NCBI RefSeq assembly: GCF_029227915.1
Contig: NC_079880.1
Span: forward strand, 25,723,501-25,787,500
DNA from: Hydractinia symbiolongicarpus
Taxonomy: Eukaryota; Cnidaria; Hydrozoa; Anthoathecata; Hydractiniidae
Length of the DNA stretch: 64,000 nt
Reading direction: 5' to 3'
Part shown: piece after piece, positions 46,323 to 57,955 of the stretch
How the letters are laid out: every line of letters starts with the position of its first letter
How positions within the stretch are numbered: the stretch's first letter is position 1
The notes under the pieces: generated by a model
What the model was told of the DNA's origin: nothing
The model's input: only the letters and a program-made list of their open reading frames with translations
Database searches by the model: none
Program-made: the position numbers and the translations under genes

Positions 46323-46459
46323 TCTATATTATAATGCCCGTATACGTCTGACCGTCCGTCCGTCCGTCCGTCTGTCTGTCTGTCACGCAAAATGGTAGCT
46401 TAGCTGCGCAATAGCGAGAAGCACGCAATGCGGTGGATTTTCCACGGGCTAACGACTAG
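46323..46459 (+). mobile_element. Compact 137-bp Helitron-like element with both ends
   Basis: Starts TCTATATTATAATGCCCGTA after an A, and ends in a hairpin (CCGTGGATTTT...CCACGG region) followed by GCTAACGACTAG and then T. This gives the A/T insertion and the TC...CTAG ends of Helitrons. The interior carries GTCC and GTCT tetranucleotide runs and then TGTCACGCAAAATGG. It has no coding capacity, so it would depend on an autonomous partner. Confidence 0.65.
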
Positions 46460-49400
46460 TTCATCAAATTATGTGTCTCATTTCCTTGATTTGAAAGGAA
46501 TAAAACAGAGAAAAACGTATATAAATAAAAAAAGTCATGATTTCGGCAATATTCTGCTCTGAAGTGATTTTTGGATACAATCTCTATAAAGTGAACACCT
46601 CTATAAGAAGGACACCTTTTTTTGCACCAATGGTGTCCGCTTATTTTATTTATTTACCATTATTCGCTGCTATCATTGCTTCAGTGGGTTATTAGTCCTG
46701 TTGATACAAATGTCTAACCATTTAGATGGATTTTCTTCTGTTGTAAGTTTGATATTCGGATGATAAGCCCGTTCAAAGAGAATGCCAGGTCAGTTCTTTT
46801 TGTGTCTGTTGTAGGTGTCATCCACGAACTGCTAGTACAATTTTGTTCGAATGGAACTATTCGCTTCTCGCCTAAACAAATGATATATAGGTAGTTGGAA
46901 AACTACGAAGAATAAAATGAAGACGATTAAGATTTAGGTGTTTAGTCCCCAAATATAAACTTGGTCATTCAAGCATATAAAACCTTTTGTTTAATAAATT
47001 CATATGTGACGTAAATTAGTCTTGATTAATTACGAGGTTGCTATAATTTACGTGTTTCTCGAAAGAACGGTGTTGCGTGTCTGGGTCGAGCAAAACGACA
47101 ACCTGAGGACCCCAGGACACATTCATTGTTAGCACAAAGTAGTGATTCGGCGATCATTTGGAACAGAATACAACCTAAGTATTATTAATAGCTAGACTGT
47201 TTAGTAGAGATTGGTCTTTAGAAGTTAATCTATTTATATGTTGCAAAAACAGCCATTTTTTCTTTGATCAAATTGATTGTACTTTTGCTCTCTTCCTGAG
47301 AATTTCATTTCAATTGTCAATACTTTTTGTGATTTAAATAAAATGTCAGCAAGCAACGGGTTCAGTATTCTATTTAAAACACAGAGTGTAATGACTTGAG
47401 TTTGTAACTTTTCTTATTGCCAAAGAAAGGATATTTTTATATATTTTAGGAGACTCAGTACACTGGAAATGTGTTTTTGTTATTCTTAGACCATCTACAT
47501 GCTGCAAATCAAATCAGAGATGTAGTTAAAAGAAAAAATGGAACTGCAACTATTTAGTCCCTGCATTTAAAATCAAATTCTGTAACATTTAGAAAACAGA
47601 AACTTTGATTTCGAATTTTTGGGGAGTGGTCTATTGTTTTTTAAAATGGTGAAAGTCCGCATCATTTGTTATTAAAATCGAATTTTATATTTTATTTGGG
47701 AAAGCTTTTATAAACCGTGTTTGCTGACGAGGAACTTTGATTAGATGCCATATAGTTTCCGTGAACTTTTAAAACTTTTTTTTGGAACAAAACCGCTCTA
47801 AATCAACGATGAGGATTTATTCTAAGTTTCGTGAATAGGCTTTTTATACTTTCATACTTGTTTGGAAAAAGATGTTGCAAACACAATAAAATTGGTTACT
47901 TAAAAACTGATTTCTCAAAATATTTTTAATTTCTACTTTCCGAACAGAAAGTGCGACGCTCACGTCTCCACGTTTTTGGGGTTTTTTTCTTTTACGCCAC
48001 AGTAACAATTTCGTTTCTGCGATTTTGATTAAGGAACTGCTAACTACGTGTGTAAAACCGGGATCAGGGCTTCTGTTTGTGACTTTACATGAGTTGTAAC
48101 AAAATATAATTCCGGGTATAATTTTGGTTTTGGGCGACAAAGATTCGGCTAAGGACAAGTTCTGTATTAGGATCACTTAGACTCACACAGATATTTATAA
48201 ATAACACATTAAGAACAGAATATATCTTCGTTTTATAATCTACACCATGCAACTAAAATATATATACGGTAGCCGAGTTCTATATACAGGATACAACAAG
48301 TCGAAGAGAACATTGGGAATGCACGAAGTTGCCAGTCATTTAGTTTGTACTAGGAAATATAAATGTTAAATGTGACTTCAAAATTCCCAGAATGTTTACC
48401 ATGGTCCTCTTATGCAGCAAAAAAAGTTTATCCATACATCAACTCCATACAACAAATGATTTTGATTATAATATCAGATACAGACGAGCAAATGTAACGG
48501 CTCGTTCGATTATTCCTTTTTAATTTCACATCTTGTGTTCTTCTGCTCTAATGCAGCAAAAACATTTTATCCAATCTCGTCCCCAGGGCTTCTTTTTCGC
48601 TTTCTGATATGTGGCTGCACTTCTCGATTAGTACTTATCCATACATTATCAGTTTGTGCTAGAGATACAGAATATATCACAAGCAATGTATTTCCCAAAG
48701 ACCATGAATGAAGCTGCGTGGTCACTATTATTCATATTAATACACAAATCATCAGTTCTTCACAAGTTTTTCTGCTCAATTTAACTTTGCTTTAAGTTCT
48801 TCAGGGGCAGTGCCACAATTTCCAAAATAGGGAGGGATTAGGCATAGTGTTAATTTTAATGTATTAGGCATAGTGTTAATTTTAGTGACAATCAACGAGC
48901 AAAGCGAGTTGCCAAAACAGCTGGGTTCCAGGGGGCGCTGTAAGCCCCCTGGCCAACGATTATTTAGAGTCCTAAAACACATAAAACAGCTATATTTAGC
49001 GAGATAGCCTGAAGATTCTCTGTTTGGATAACATCAATTTTTATGCAGTGATAGAGACACTTATTGGCAGAAAATAGGGGGGGGATGAAGCTTCCCCAGC
49101 CCCCTAGTGGCATCGCCCTTGTTTTTAAATTGCTACTTATTTTTTTCTTAGAAGTACAGATGGAAAGATTTAAGGATAGGTTTAAAATTTCCTGCATAAT
49201 GGTTGTACGTAGTTTTGATTCTGTTGATACTATCAAAAGCTTTACAGGGATCATTGAAGATCAGTCATTTTTCTAGGTTGCGACTTTGCACGCCTTTTAC
49301 TTATTGTCTCTGTGCAAACATGTAGTATTCAACGTAATAAAAATAAACGCCTACGATATTCCTGAAAAATCTAAGCAATTAAAATTATGTGTCAGGGATC

Positions 49401-49911
49401 TCGTGCTAAACTAATGGCAAGATAAACTCATCTTGCATGTTTAAAACCTACCTCATTCCCAGGGCCTTTGTCTATTTTTGATATCAGTACGACGATACGA
49501 AAAAGTCGTGGTATCGCACGACAAAAAGCCAATTGCACTCTACTACAGAGAAATACGCTCTAATATATGCTACTTCGCTCTACTTCAAAGGAACATGCTC
49601 CACTACGACCAACTACAAGGAATAACGCACATTTTACTAAAAGGCAGGGTCTACTACACTCTACAACAGACACTGATGCACTTCACTACAGTCTGCTACA
49701 GAAAAATACACTCCATGCTATATTATAGTTTAGAGTCTCGGCTATAGTGTGCTGAACACGGGGCATATTGAGAATGAAAAATTAACATATACACAAGGAA
49801 AATACGTAGGTTTAACGCAGGTTGAATATTTTATCTCGTACATGCTCAGGAAGTAATGCGTGAAAAACTTGCCTTTAAGGTGGCAGTAATCCTTTCTTAG
49901 CTGTCTAAAAA
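46460..49911. other. No gene; small repeats
   Basis: AT-rich with no recognised protein. Small structures: a 22-base direct repeat (ATTAGGCATAGTGTTAATTT plus TA) at 48837-48858 and 48863-48884; a perfect 9-bp hairpin CCAGGGGGC/GCCCCCTGG at 48928-48952; and a degenerate CTACTACA-type repetition at about 49530-49740. The open frame at 48776-48982 looks like translated repeat rather than a gene. Confidence 0.4.
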
Positions 49912-51252
49912 CGTGTATAAGCGTATTATATCAAACACTGGATGTTTTTTTGTGTGAACAATTTTTTCCCTTCCTTTATCTAACAAAATCATATCGTTGT
50001 TTTTGTAAAATCCTTTAAAATATCTTGGAACTGAATTTCGCATGTTAAAATTCGCTAATGTGTAAGTACTAGCTGGCTGGCTGTAAACACGAGATTGCTG
50101 TTATGATTTCTACTGGCATAGTACGGAAAACACACCAGTTTTTTTCCCCTTTTTCCTTTCCTTTGTCTGTTTATTTATTTTTATTTTCCTTATCAATAAT
50201 TTATGTGTGTTTAAGTTATGCTGTGTAACTAACTTCGTTGTTTCACGTACCTTTTGTCTTTTTTTGAGACAGTTTATTACAAAAACCACGACAACATTTA
50301 ATTACTTAAGAAAAAAATTTAAAGTAGAGAAGTTACTAGGTGCAACCGAAGCAGCTAGCTGTGATTATAACTCGTGACTATTTTATCCTTATAGTTCTCA
50401 CTAAAACTTTCCTTCTTTACCATGGTTATCTACTGCATCGGAATGGGAAAAATGAATTGTCTTAGACCAACATCCTATATCCTTTGCTTTCTTCGGTTTC
50501 TCGCTGACACGCCACGCTTAGACGTGTAGGCGAAGAAAGCACCTTTGTCACGAGGCTTGACTGAATGACTGTGCTGAAAATGCATATTCCATTGTGCAAT
50601 AAATAAACTAATTTTTATTTTGCTTTTATAAAGCTGAATTAAAAAATAATATGTATTTTATGTCAACCTCATAACGTAATGAAGGACACCATCGTCCTGT
50701 ATTAGTGAGGTATATATAAGAATGTGAAGTAAAATTAATATTACAAGGGATTTACACGTTCCATTACAAGTTGGTCATTTAAGTGACTTAAATATATGCT
50801 ATTTTAATGCGTTTAGAGCCACTTCTGCGAAACCAATCAGTAACGCGCAAGCTTTTTTTCAATTTACTTAGTAACTTGATAAAAGATTCAAATTTATCGC
50901 ATGAGCTGAAGGCACCGTGTTTGCAGGTGTATAACATTCATCCGGAACAAAATATAAGACGAATTTGTCATGGAGATCGTAGCTTTTAAGGGATTTTAGT
51001 CACGTTTATCTTTCTTCTAAGCAGAATTTTAGACCCATCACAGCTTCCGGACGTTGTCATTCTCTTTAACGGATTACGATCTTAATTCAATAAATCGAGA
51101 ATGATTGTAAAAACATTCCGGCACATTCCCAACGTGGTAATGATAACGGTTTTTTAAGTAAGAAAGTAATAGAAAGTAAATTGAATTAAATCTTAAACGT
51201 TATGCGGTTTCTTGATAAAAGATTTTGTCGATTACATTGTTAAAATTCATTT
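49912..51252 (+). repeat. Truncated array unit (right end only)
   Basis: Homologous to U1 21055-22400: same order from ACACTGGATGTTT through the stem-loop block to GATTACATTGTTAAAATTCA. It then jumps directly to the start motif of U3, lacking about 350 bp that includes the orphan promoter. Genes A and B of this unit are absent, apparently lost or displaced together with the junction to the GPCR-bearing DNA. Confidence 0.8.
50404..50555. ncRNA. Candidate structured RNA block, copy 3 (extended stem)
   Basis: Same block, but GATTTCTTCG is GCTTTCTTCG (50486-50495) and CGAAGAAGGC is CGAAGAAAGC (50531-50540). These two changes on opposite arms turn a stem with one mismatch and one wobble into ten perfect pairs. 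The minus-strand translation changes two amino acids, so the pattern fits RNA or DNA structure better than protein coding. Confidence 0.5.
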
Positions 51253-51876
51253 GGTTGTAAGCCGAACCGTTAGGGTATTTCAACTTTAGCTTGCGAAAGT
51301 GTTCTGGCTTGTTTGATGCTAGTTATTCGGTGAAAATGCTACACTCGGTGTAAGGTGCTCTACTTTTTGACTACAATGTTCAAAAAAATCCCATATCGAA
51401 TTGCGGCCACAAAAGGGAGGAAAATACGAGGAAACAGTTTCAAAAAAATATTAAAAGTTAATTTAAAGTTGTCCGAAATTTGACAAAGCATGATATTTCA
51501 GCAATAACATGCTAAAAACATGACAGCATTCCAAATAGGGGAAAACATGCTCATTTGCATGCCTCTGCTGTTATTATAGTAGATTAAGATTTTAAGTTTT
51601 AAATCTATAAAAGTGTTGAAGATTTAATGGTACTTCTTCTATGATATTAATCATTGTTCTATCTTGAACTGTTTTCCAACTCATATCAATTAGACCATTT
51701 CTTACACTTAATTCCAAGTTATGAACAACATTTTAGAAAGTTTATAAAGGCCACCGTAAGTATTGAAGATGATTAGCCGTTTTGTCATAAAAGAGCTACT
51801 CTTAAATTAACCTTTTCAGATCATAAAAGAACATATATAACATATATTGTAGATAATTTGTGACCCTGTTTTTTAT

Positions 51877-51909
51877 AAAAAAGGCAACATTCCGAATGTT
51901 GCCTTTTTT
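51877..51909. repeat. Perfect 16-bp hairpin with T-run
   Basis: AAAAAAGGCAACATTC and GAATGTTGCCTTTTTT around a single C. The U2 copy (about 23378-23412) and the U4 copy (about 61262-61295) are imperfect. It resembles a bacterial terminator but lies in a non-coding eukaryotic repeat. Confidence 0.9.
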
Positions 51910-52690
51910 TATCCAAACATATCAGCTTTGTTGTCTAGGTATCTGGAAAGAATGCTTTCTCGCAAACATACCTTACGTTGGCGTGGCGCATCAGCACAAT
52001 GTTAATCAATTTTTAAAAAAACTATCGATCAAAGAAACGTTTTGCTTGCCATAACAACGCACATAATAGTTAATACTATAAATTTTAATTAAGGGTCAGA
52101 TAAAGGTCACGACGGAAGAGACAAACTTTTCTCAAGAGATTTAGACGAAACACAACGTCGCACCAAGCGATAGCAAACCGTTTTAGAAATTAGTTAAAAT
52201 ATAAGTATTTTTAGTGCTCCATGGGAGTCTTCATTAACATCTTTTCCAAACAAGAACATAAAATATTCAAACAAAGGTGTATCCGAATCGATTTATTGGT
52301 GTAATTCCTTTTAATATGGCGAATAATAATTTTTAACATTAGTGAAATTCACTTCATATTGGTATTGTTATCAGCAACAACGTCTTTTAATAAACTTTAA
52401 TTGTTAATTATTGTGTGTTAAGAACAAACGCAATTATGTTCTCTTGATTTACCCAAAATTTTATTGATTTCTACAAAAATCCACCTCGTCCATTTATTAA
52501 CACCTCCCCTGTTTATAATATTTTCCAAAAATATCGACCTCCCCCCTTGATAATACACCCCTCTAAAATTAGCTGCCGAAGAGTAACGGTCCTGGGAAGG
52601 GAGTCCTAATTCTCATGCGTAACGCTAAGCAGAAAAAAGTATTTAGTGTTATTCAATTGTTAAGGTGCTATTTAGCAAAATTATAATATA

Positions 52691-52789
52691 TAATCCGTGG
52701 CCCGTGGAAAATCCACGGGTTTACCTGTCCTTTTTATACAGCTACAATTTTGCGTGACAGACAGACGTATACGGGCATTATAATATAGA
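52691..52789 (-). mobile_element. Short Helitron-like insertion (U3)
   Basis: Same insertion as in U2 with a clean hairpin (CCCGTGGAAAATCCACGGG). Shared position in U2 and U3 and absence from U1 and U4 mean that it predates the split of those two units or was passed between them by conversion. Confidence 0.6.
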
Positions 52790-53650
52790 TAAAGATAATA
52801 AATGCCAAAATCATAAAAGTGTTTCCTTAACTTATACCCGACATTTCTTTTCATATGATTTTTAGTTTATTTTGTAGCCTCTCTATGTTTCCTTGACACT
52901 TAAAAAACAAACAAGGATATATTTCAGTTTAAAAGACATAATAGGGTAAAAAACTTAAACGCACCTAAAAAATCTGAAGAATGTCATCATGTTGTTCTAA
53001 AATAAAAGATTTTATTCAGAACTCAACAAGCACGGGGATATCTATTTTAGGAACTACTTTTGAACAATTTATTTTTCTTGTTGTTGTTGTTGTTGTCATA
53101 TAAGAAGTTAATAAAAAACCTCATTAAAAGTTTAGAAGTTTTAGGAACTATTTCGGGTACAAAGCTTGCTTCAGTTATATTTTCCATTCCAACTAAATTT
53201 TTGTCTAGGGCAAATCTCGATGAAATATTTATTTTTACCTTTTCTTTCATGCTTGCAAATTGATAATGTAACGTAGATTTAGTCGGAGTGGAAGGAAAGT
53301 CGTCAAAGATGTTAAACTTGTAGTCAGTATACTGTATAAAGGAAGAGTGAAATTACAAACAGAATACCCTGATGATGCAAAAGTTGCACGACAAGTTTAG
53401 TTTGAATATCATTCAGATCAAGTAAAATATGAATTGATTTAAATTGTAAATTCATGCAATTTCTTAATAAAAGATTTTGTCGATTACATTGTTAAAATTT
53501 ATTTTTATTATATTCTTATAGACAATAATACCTTATTATTATTTTTAGGTTAATTATTTCGGTATAAATATAAAACCAAAAGCAATTTCTGTGTCAGCAT
53601 CAGTTAGTAAATGGACTGCAGTTGTTGTTATAACGTATTGATATTTCAAA

Positions 53651-54238
53651 ATGTTTTGATCAATGCAAGTAAGATTTGCGTTAATTTTGCTTACCACATT
53701 CGAAGTTAGTCCAAAGGTATGCAAATTTCGAAAATGGTTGGGATGATCTAGTAAACAACTAAACCTGTCACATAAGAGTACCGCACTGTCTCATACATGT
53801 AAGATTATAAATGTTTTATTTACTTCTTTTTTTTCAGATATTTTATTCGTTAACATTAATGTTAATTTTATTAATTATAGATGCGAAAAAAATAAGTATG
53901 GAACCACGCGGCGACATAAAAAAATTACTGAAACTCCCAAATGCAAAAGAAAAGATCCAAACCGATAAAAAGAGTCAAGTATATGAAATACGAACATTGC
54001 CTTTAAATAGTGTCAAAAGAATCGGTCGTAATTGTCATATACGCGACAACAATATTTAAAACAAAAACAGATACTACAGAAGTCGCATCAACAATACTTG
54101 GTAGATCTGCAACAGCTGCAGTTAAAACTACTGCAAAAACAAAAGCAACTGAAAAAAGAAAGAGAAGAAAAGCTAGTTCAACTGCAGTTACTACTGCTGC
54201 AAAATCGTCAACTGCAAAGCAAACAGACGCAATTCTAA
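53651..54238 (+). pseudogene. Gene A copy 3: secreted Cys/coiled-coil protein, broken
   Basis: Exon 1 (53651-53798) has TGA at codon 3 (CGA to TGA) and a second TGA replacing the second Cys of the C-x(7)-C motif. Exon 2 (from 53881 after TTATAG) starts A-K-K-I-S-M-E-P-R-G-D-I-K-K-L-L-K normally, but the same deletion as in copy 2 before the coiled coil throws the frame to a stop at 54057-54059. TATA box at 53569-53575 and AATAAA at about 54479 are kept. Confidence 0.75.
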
Positions 54239-54616
54239 CAAAGCTTGGTTGTAGCGACTGCTGCGTGACAACTGCATGTAGTTCTTAAATTATTAATATG
54301 TTTTCTTTTCAAAAAGTCAACTTAATATTCACTAAATTGGAGTAGAATTAAACATGCAACAATCCACGTTTCTTTTGTCTGTAACTAATTAATACAGAAC
54401 ATTAATGCTATTATAGCATCACGGAATCCATGCTCGTAATGTATTATGAAGTGTCGTTTATTTAGTTTTAAAGTTTTCAATAAAGATGTAGACGTTTAAA
54501 TAATTAATTCAATTTTCAAATTTAATGTTACCTAGTAAAATAACTTTCTACGTTAGGAATGCATTGAGCTGAAGGACACCAATTTGTTTCTGATGCTACA
54601 AAAGAGTATTCGATGA

Positions 54617-54650
54617 TTTTTTTTTTTTTTTTTTTTTGGGGGGGGGGGGG
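54617..54650 (+). repeat. T21-G13 homopolymer run
   Basis: Twenty-one T followed by thirteen G, where U1 and U2 read GATTTTTTGTGGGGTTTT-like sequence. It may be a real expansion or a sequencing or assembly error. Confidence 0.8.
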
Positions 54651-56999
54651 TTGTGGTATAACACAAGCAGTTTTCTGTGATGCTGTAATTCTAGCATTTT
54701 CTCTCCTACATAGGATGTTGGCTGGGAAATGTTAAAACATTGTCAGTATTTATCCGTAACAGTTCAACTTCCCTTTATTCCACTAGATGTTGACCATTTA
54801 CAGGAACATCAAATAGTCTCTAGGTTTTCCAAAGACAATGAGTTTGCACAATTAAAGTACTCCAAGGTCGATAATGAGGAACGAATGGCTCATAGTGGAA
54901 ACACAGCATGCTTCCGCACTAGACAGACTGACTAGTAACTAATCATATGAATTGGTTATATCTAGAGTTAGTGCTGAAGGATGTATTTTAAATTAAAACC
55001 CTGCGACGTGCTAAAATTATTTGCTATGAAGGAAATCCCTAGCTTTATTTTAACAACTTTAATCGACTTCCCAAGATGAAATCTAAAATGACTTTCATAT
55101 TATGATACCGTTGAAAGAAGTCTTAGTACTGAATATGTATTGCACGTTGCACGTGTTACAATTTATAAATAATATTATTGGAGTTAGAATTGAGTTGACC
55201 TTTTTGTAAATAAAGTTTTCTACTACAATCGCTATCCATAAAAAACATTTTCGTATCTACTACTTTACAAACGTGCCAATTTGACCTACCGATGGGCTCA
55301 CAAAACGGTTTTGAACAATCTTTTGACACGAAAAAACGGGACTCTTTTTTGCTCTTGTTAAATCTTCCCTTCCCTCTATCTTATTACACAAAATACCTTC
55401 AAGTTTAAGGAATGTTGTCCTATCAGATCCTGTCGCTATTTCTGATGGAGTAAAACTTCTTCTACAAATTACCTTTCCTTAATTTTCCGCAATGCAGGTC
55501 AAACCTCTAATTAGTCATAACCATCGTCTTAAGTTTTATTATTATTGCTTGCTGTTTTTTCACCTCATCCTCACTTTTATCTATTAAGACAATAGGTCCT
55601 GGTATTGGCAGTTACTCGAAACTACCCCTACAAATCTCTATGTATTCCTTCTAAACGGGAAAATATTATAACTTTCGTTAGGATTATCCTTAGAACTTTT
55701 CTTTTACACCACAACTTTATTGCATCAGGAGAAATCTTTTCAAACTTTTGGACACGAGAGTAATCTCATTTCCCCATATCTGTGGATTTTGCACTAAAAT
55801 CAGGAAAAACCATGCGAGTTATGTTAAATAACTTTTATTTGGCTGTCACAAACTTTACACCCTAACCAGCTTTTATAACGTACTATAAGTGTGCCAAGTT
55901 TGATTCAATTTTCACAAGCCTATCAAAAGTTATAAGGGGGCGGAGTCCGCCTACCCCTCCCGATTATTATATGTTTAAAAAGCCGAACCGACTAGGGTTA
56001 AGCTGGATGCGTTGTTGGAAGCTTCGCAAAGAGATGGTTCTAAAATTAAAGAAATGTGATAGCCGTGTTGTATCATTGACAGAAGGAGATGCCGTTGTTG
56101 TGGTTTTTAATTTAGAGATATACTGGATCTTTCCAGCTACATACGCACCTCAATTTTTTAATGTATATTACACACGTTTTAAATTTAATACCTCTGTTTT
56201 TTGTTTGTTTTATGTGATTCTAAAGGGTTTAAATTTAATTTTATTACATTATTTGCATTTTTATGGTAATAAGAACTAATTTTAATAAAGGACATGTCAT
56301 AATGACTTTATTATCTCGAACAGCAGAAGTATTTCTGCTTTACTATAGTAGAAAATATCTAGCTAGTTTTCTCGTGATTTCCACAAAATGCCATCCCATC
56401 ATTCATTTCATATTTCTAAACTCGCCTAAAAATATGTGTTCGACAGTTAATAAATCAAACATGTCATCATACCACAACAAGACTTCTAATCAAGATATCT
56501 TACTATCTTATGATTCCACCTTAGTTAACATGGCGCTTATGGCTTCTAATATATTGTTTTGTTTTTATTTCTTTTTACTGCAACGTCATTGCAATGAGAA
56601 ACTTGAAATTAAATAATCATACTGATGTAATTACCCTAAACAGAAGCAATATTGTGTCTTAATATAATGGCATTGACATTTTTAATTTTTTATTAACATT
56701 TGAAATAGAGGTAAATAACAAGATATGAGAGACATGCCTTTGACTTAATATATACCTACGGCTTCTTTCAGTTAAAACAGGAAAAAGCATTTTTGACTTA
56801 GGCAATTTGGCATTCATAAAGAGTTAGGAATTGATACACAACAGACGAATTCTTGCAACAATGCTACTAAATGTACTCGGCAAATAAATTTAATTGGAAA
56901 TATATTTAATTGATTTTAAGAACTTCAGAGAATGGTTGACATAAATTATAAGCAAATAAGTTAATTATTTAAAATTTTCGATTTCTATTAATGGCTTAT

Positions 57000-57132
57000 T
57001 AACCGTTTAGCCGGTCTATACGGGAAAATATAGACCGAGGTCATGACGTCATAGACCGAACGCAGTGTCTAGATGTCTTTGTAAGCCACGGTGTAGTGAT
57101 GTAAGGGAGTCAGGTTCATATTCTTTTACGTT
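57000..57132. mobile_element. Insertion at the U3 recombination junction
   Basis: About 130 bp not found in U1 or U2. It contains a 9-bp hairpin (CGGTCTATA...TATAGACCG) and CATGACGTCATAGACCG, a MITE-like composition. It is flanked by two forms of the same unit sequence, U2-like before and U1-like after. Confidence 0.45.
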
Positions 57133-57256
57133 AAGAACTTACAGAGATAGATTGACATATAATATTACAAGCAAATAAGTTAATTATTTAAGGTTTTCGA
57201 TTTTTATAAAACTTAAGAACCGAGTGCAATGCATGTAGTGTTAAAATTAGATTAAT

Positions 57257-57955
57257 CTAATTGTTTTGTTGGTATTGTAGTTGCAGTTTCTCTATTTGAC
57301 GTTGTTGTAAAAGAAGAAACTGCAGTTCAAGTAATTTTTTCTTCTCTGTCTTTCTTTAATTGCTTTTGTTTTTGCAGAAGTTGTAACATTATTTGCTGTA
57401 GGTCCACTAGGTATTTTTGTTTTTGTTCTTCTTCCTGCAGCTTCTGTTGTTGTTTTCTTTTTCCTTCTTGGCGCAGTAATTGCTCCTGTTATTGCTTTAG
57501 TATTTGTTCCTGTAGTAGCTGTAATTGCTGTTGATCCTTTCCCCGTTTCTCTGTAGCGCCTATATTTCTCGACTCTTGCAACCAGTTTATGTTACCATCA
57601 CTCTTTATTTGGTCTTGCTTGTCCTCTAGGTTGTGCTTCTTTTCATTTCGTTTTCTCAGCAACTCTATGATATCATGGTAAAGTTTTACAATGCTTACTT
57701 TTTTAGCATCTGAAAAATAAAAATACCATTGATGATTAACCTAGCTAAAGGATAGAACAAATCAAACTCACCAAACTATATTAAATGAAAAGACTCTAGT
57801 GGATAATTGACCTTACCCGTGTTCGAAGGTGTTGTAACTTTAACTTCTTCTTCGCTAGAACATCCTGACCATCTTCGATATTTACAATCCTTTGAACTTA
57901 CTTTAACAGTGATCAATAAAAATGACAAAAATATAATTTGCGATGATAGAAACAT
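57257..57955 (-). pseudogene. Gene B copy 3: secreted Cys/coiled-coil protein, nonsense and frameshift
   Basis: Exon 1 (57817-57955) is intact: MFLSSQIIFLSFLLITVKVS, then KDCKYRRWSGCSSEEE, and the donor GTAAGG. Exon 2 (57257-57709) starts DAKKVSIVKLYHDIIELL, but a CAA is changed to TAA in the middle of the Gln-rich region (near 57490), and one extra base in the K-K-D-R-x-E-K part shifts the end. A truncated secreted product of about 120 residues is possible. Confidence 0.75.

Noticed and set aside
48776-48982. 68-codon minus ORF rich in Pro and Gly
   Set aside because: It overlaps hairpin and direct-repeat sequence and looks like a translated non-coding repeat.
51877-51909. Rho-independent terminator-like hairpin with T-run
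   Set aside because: Context is eukaryotic and intergenic, the hairpin is unit-specific, and no gene ends before it.
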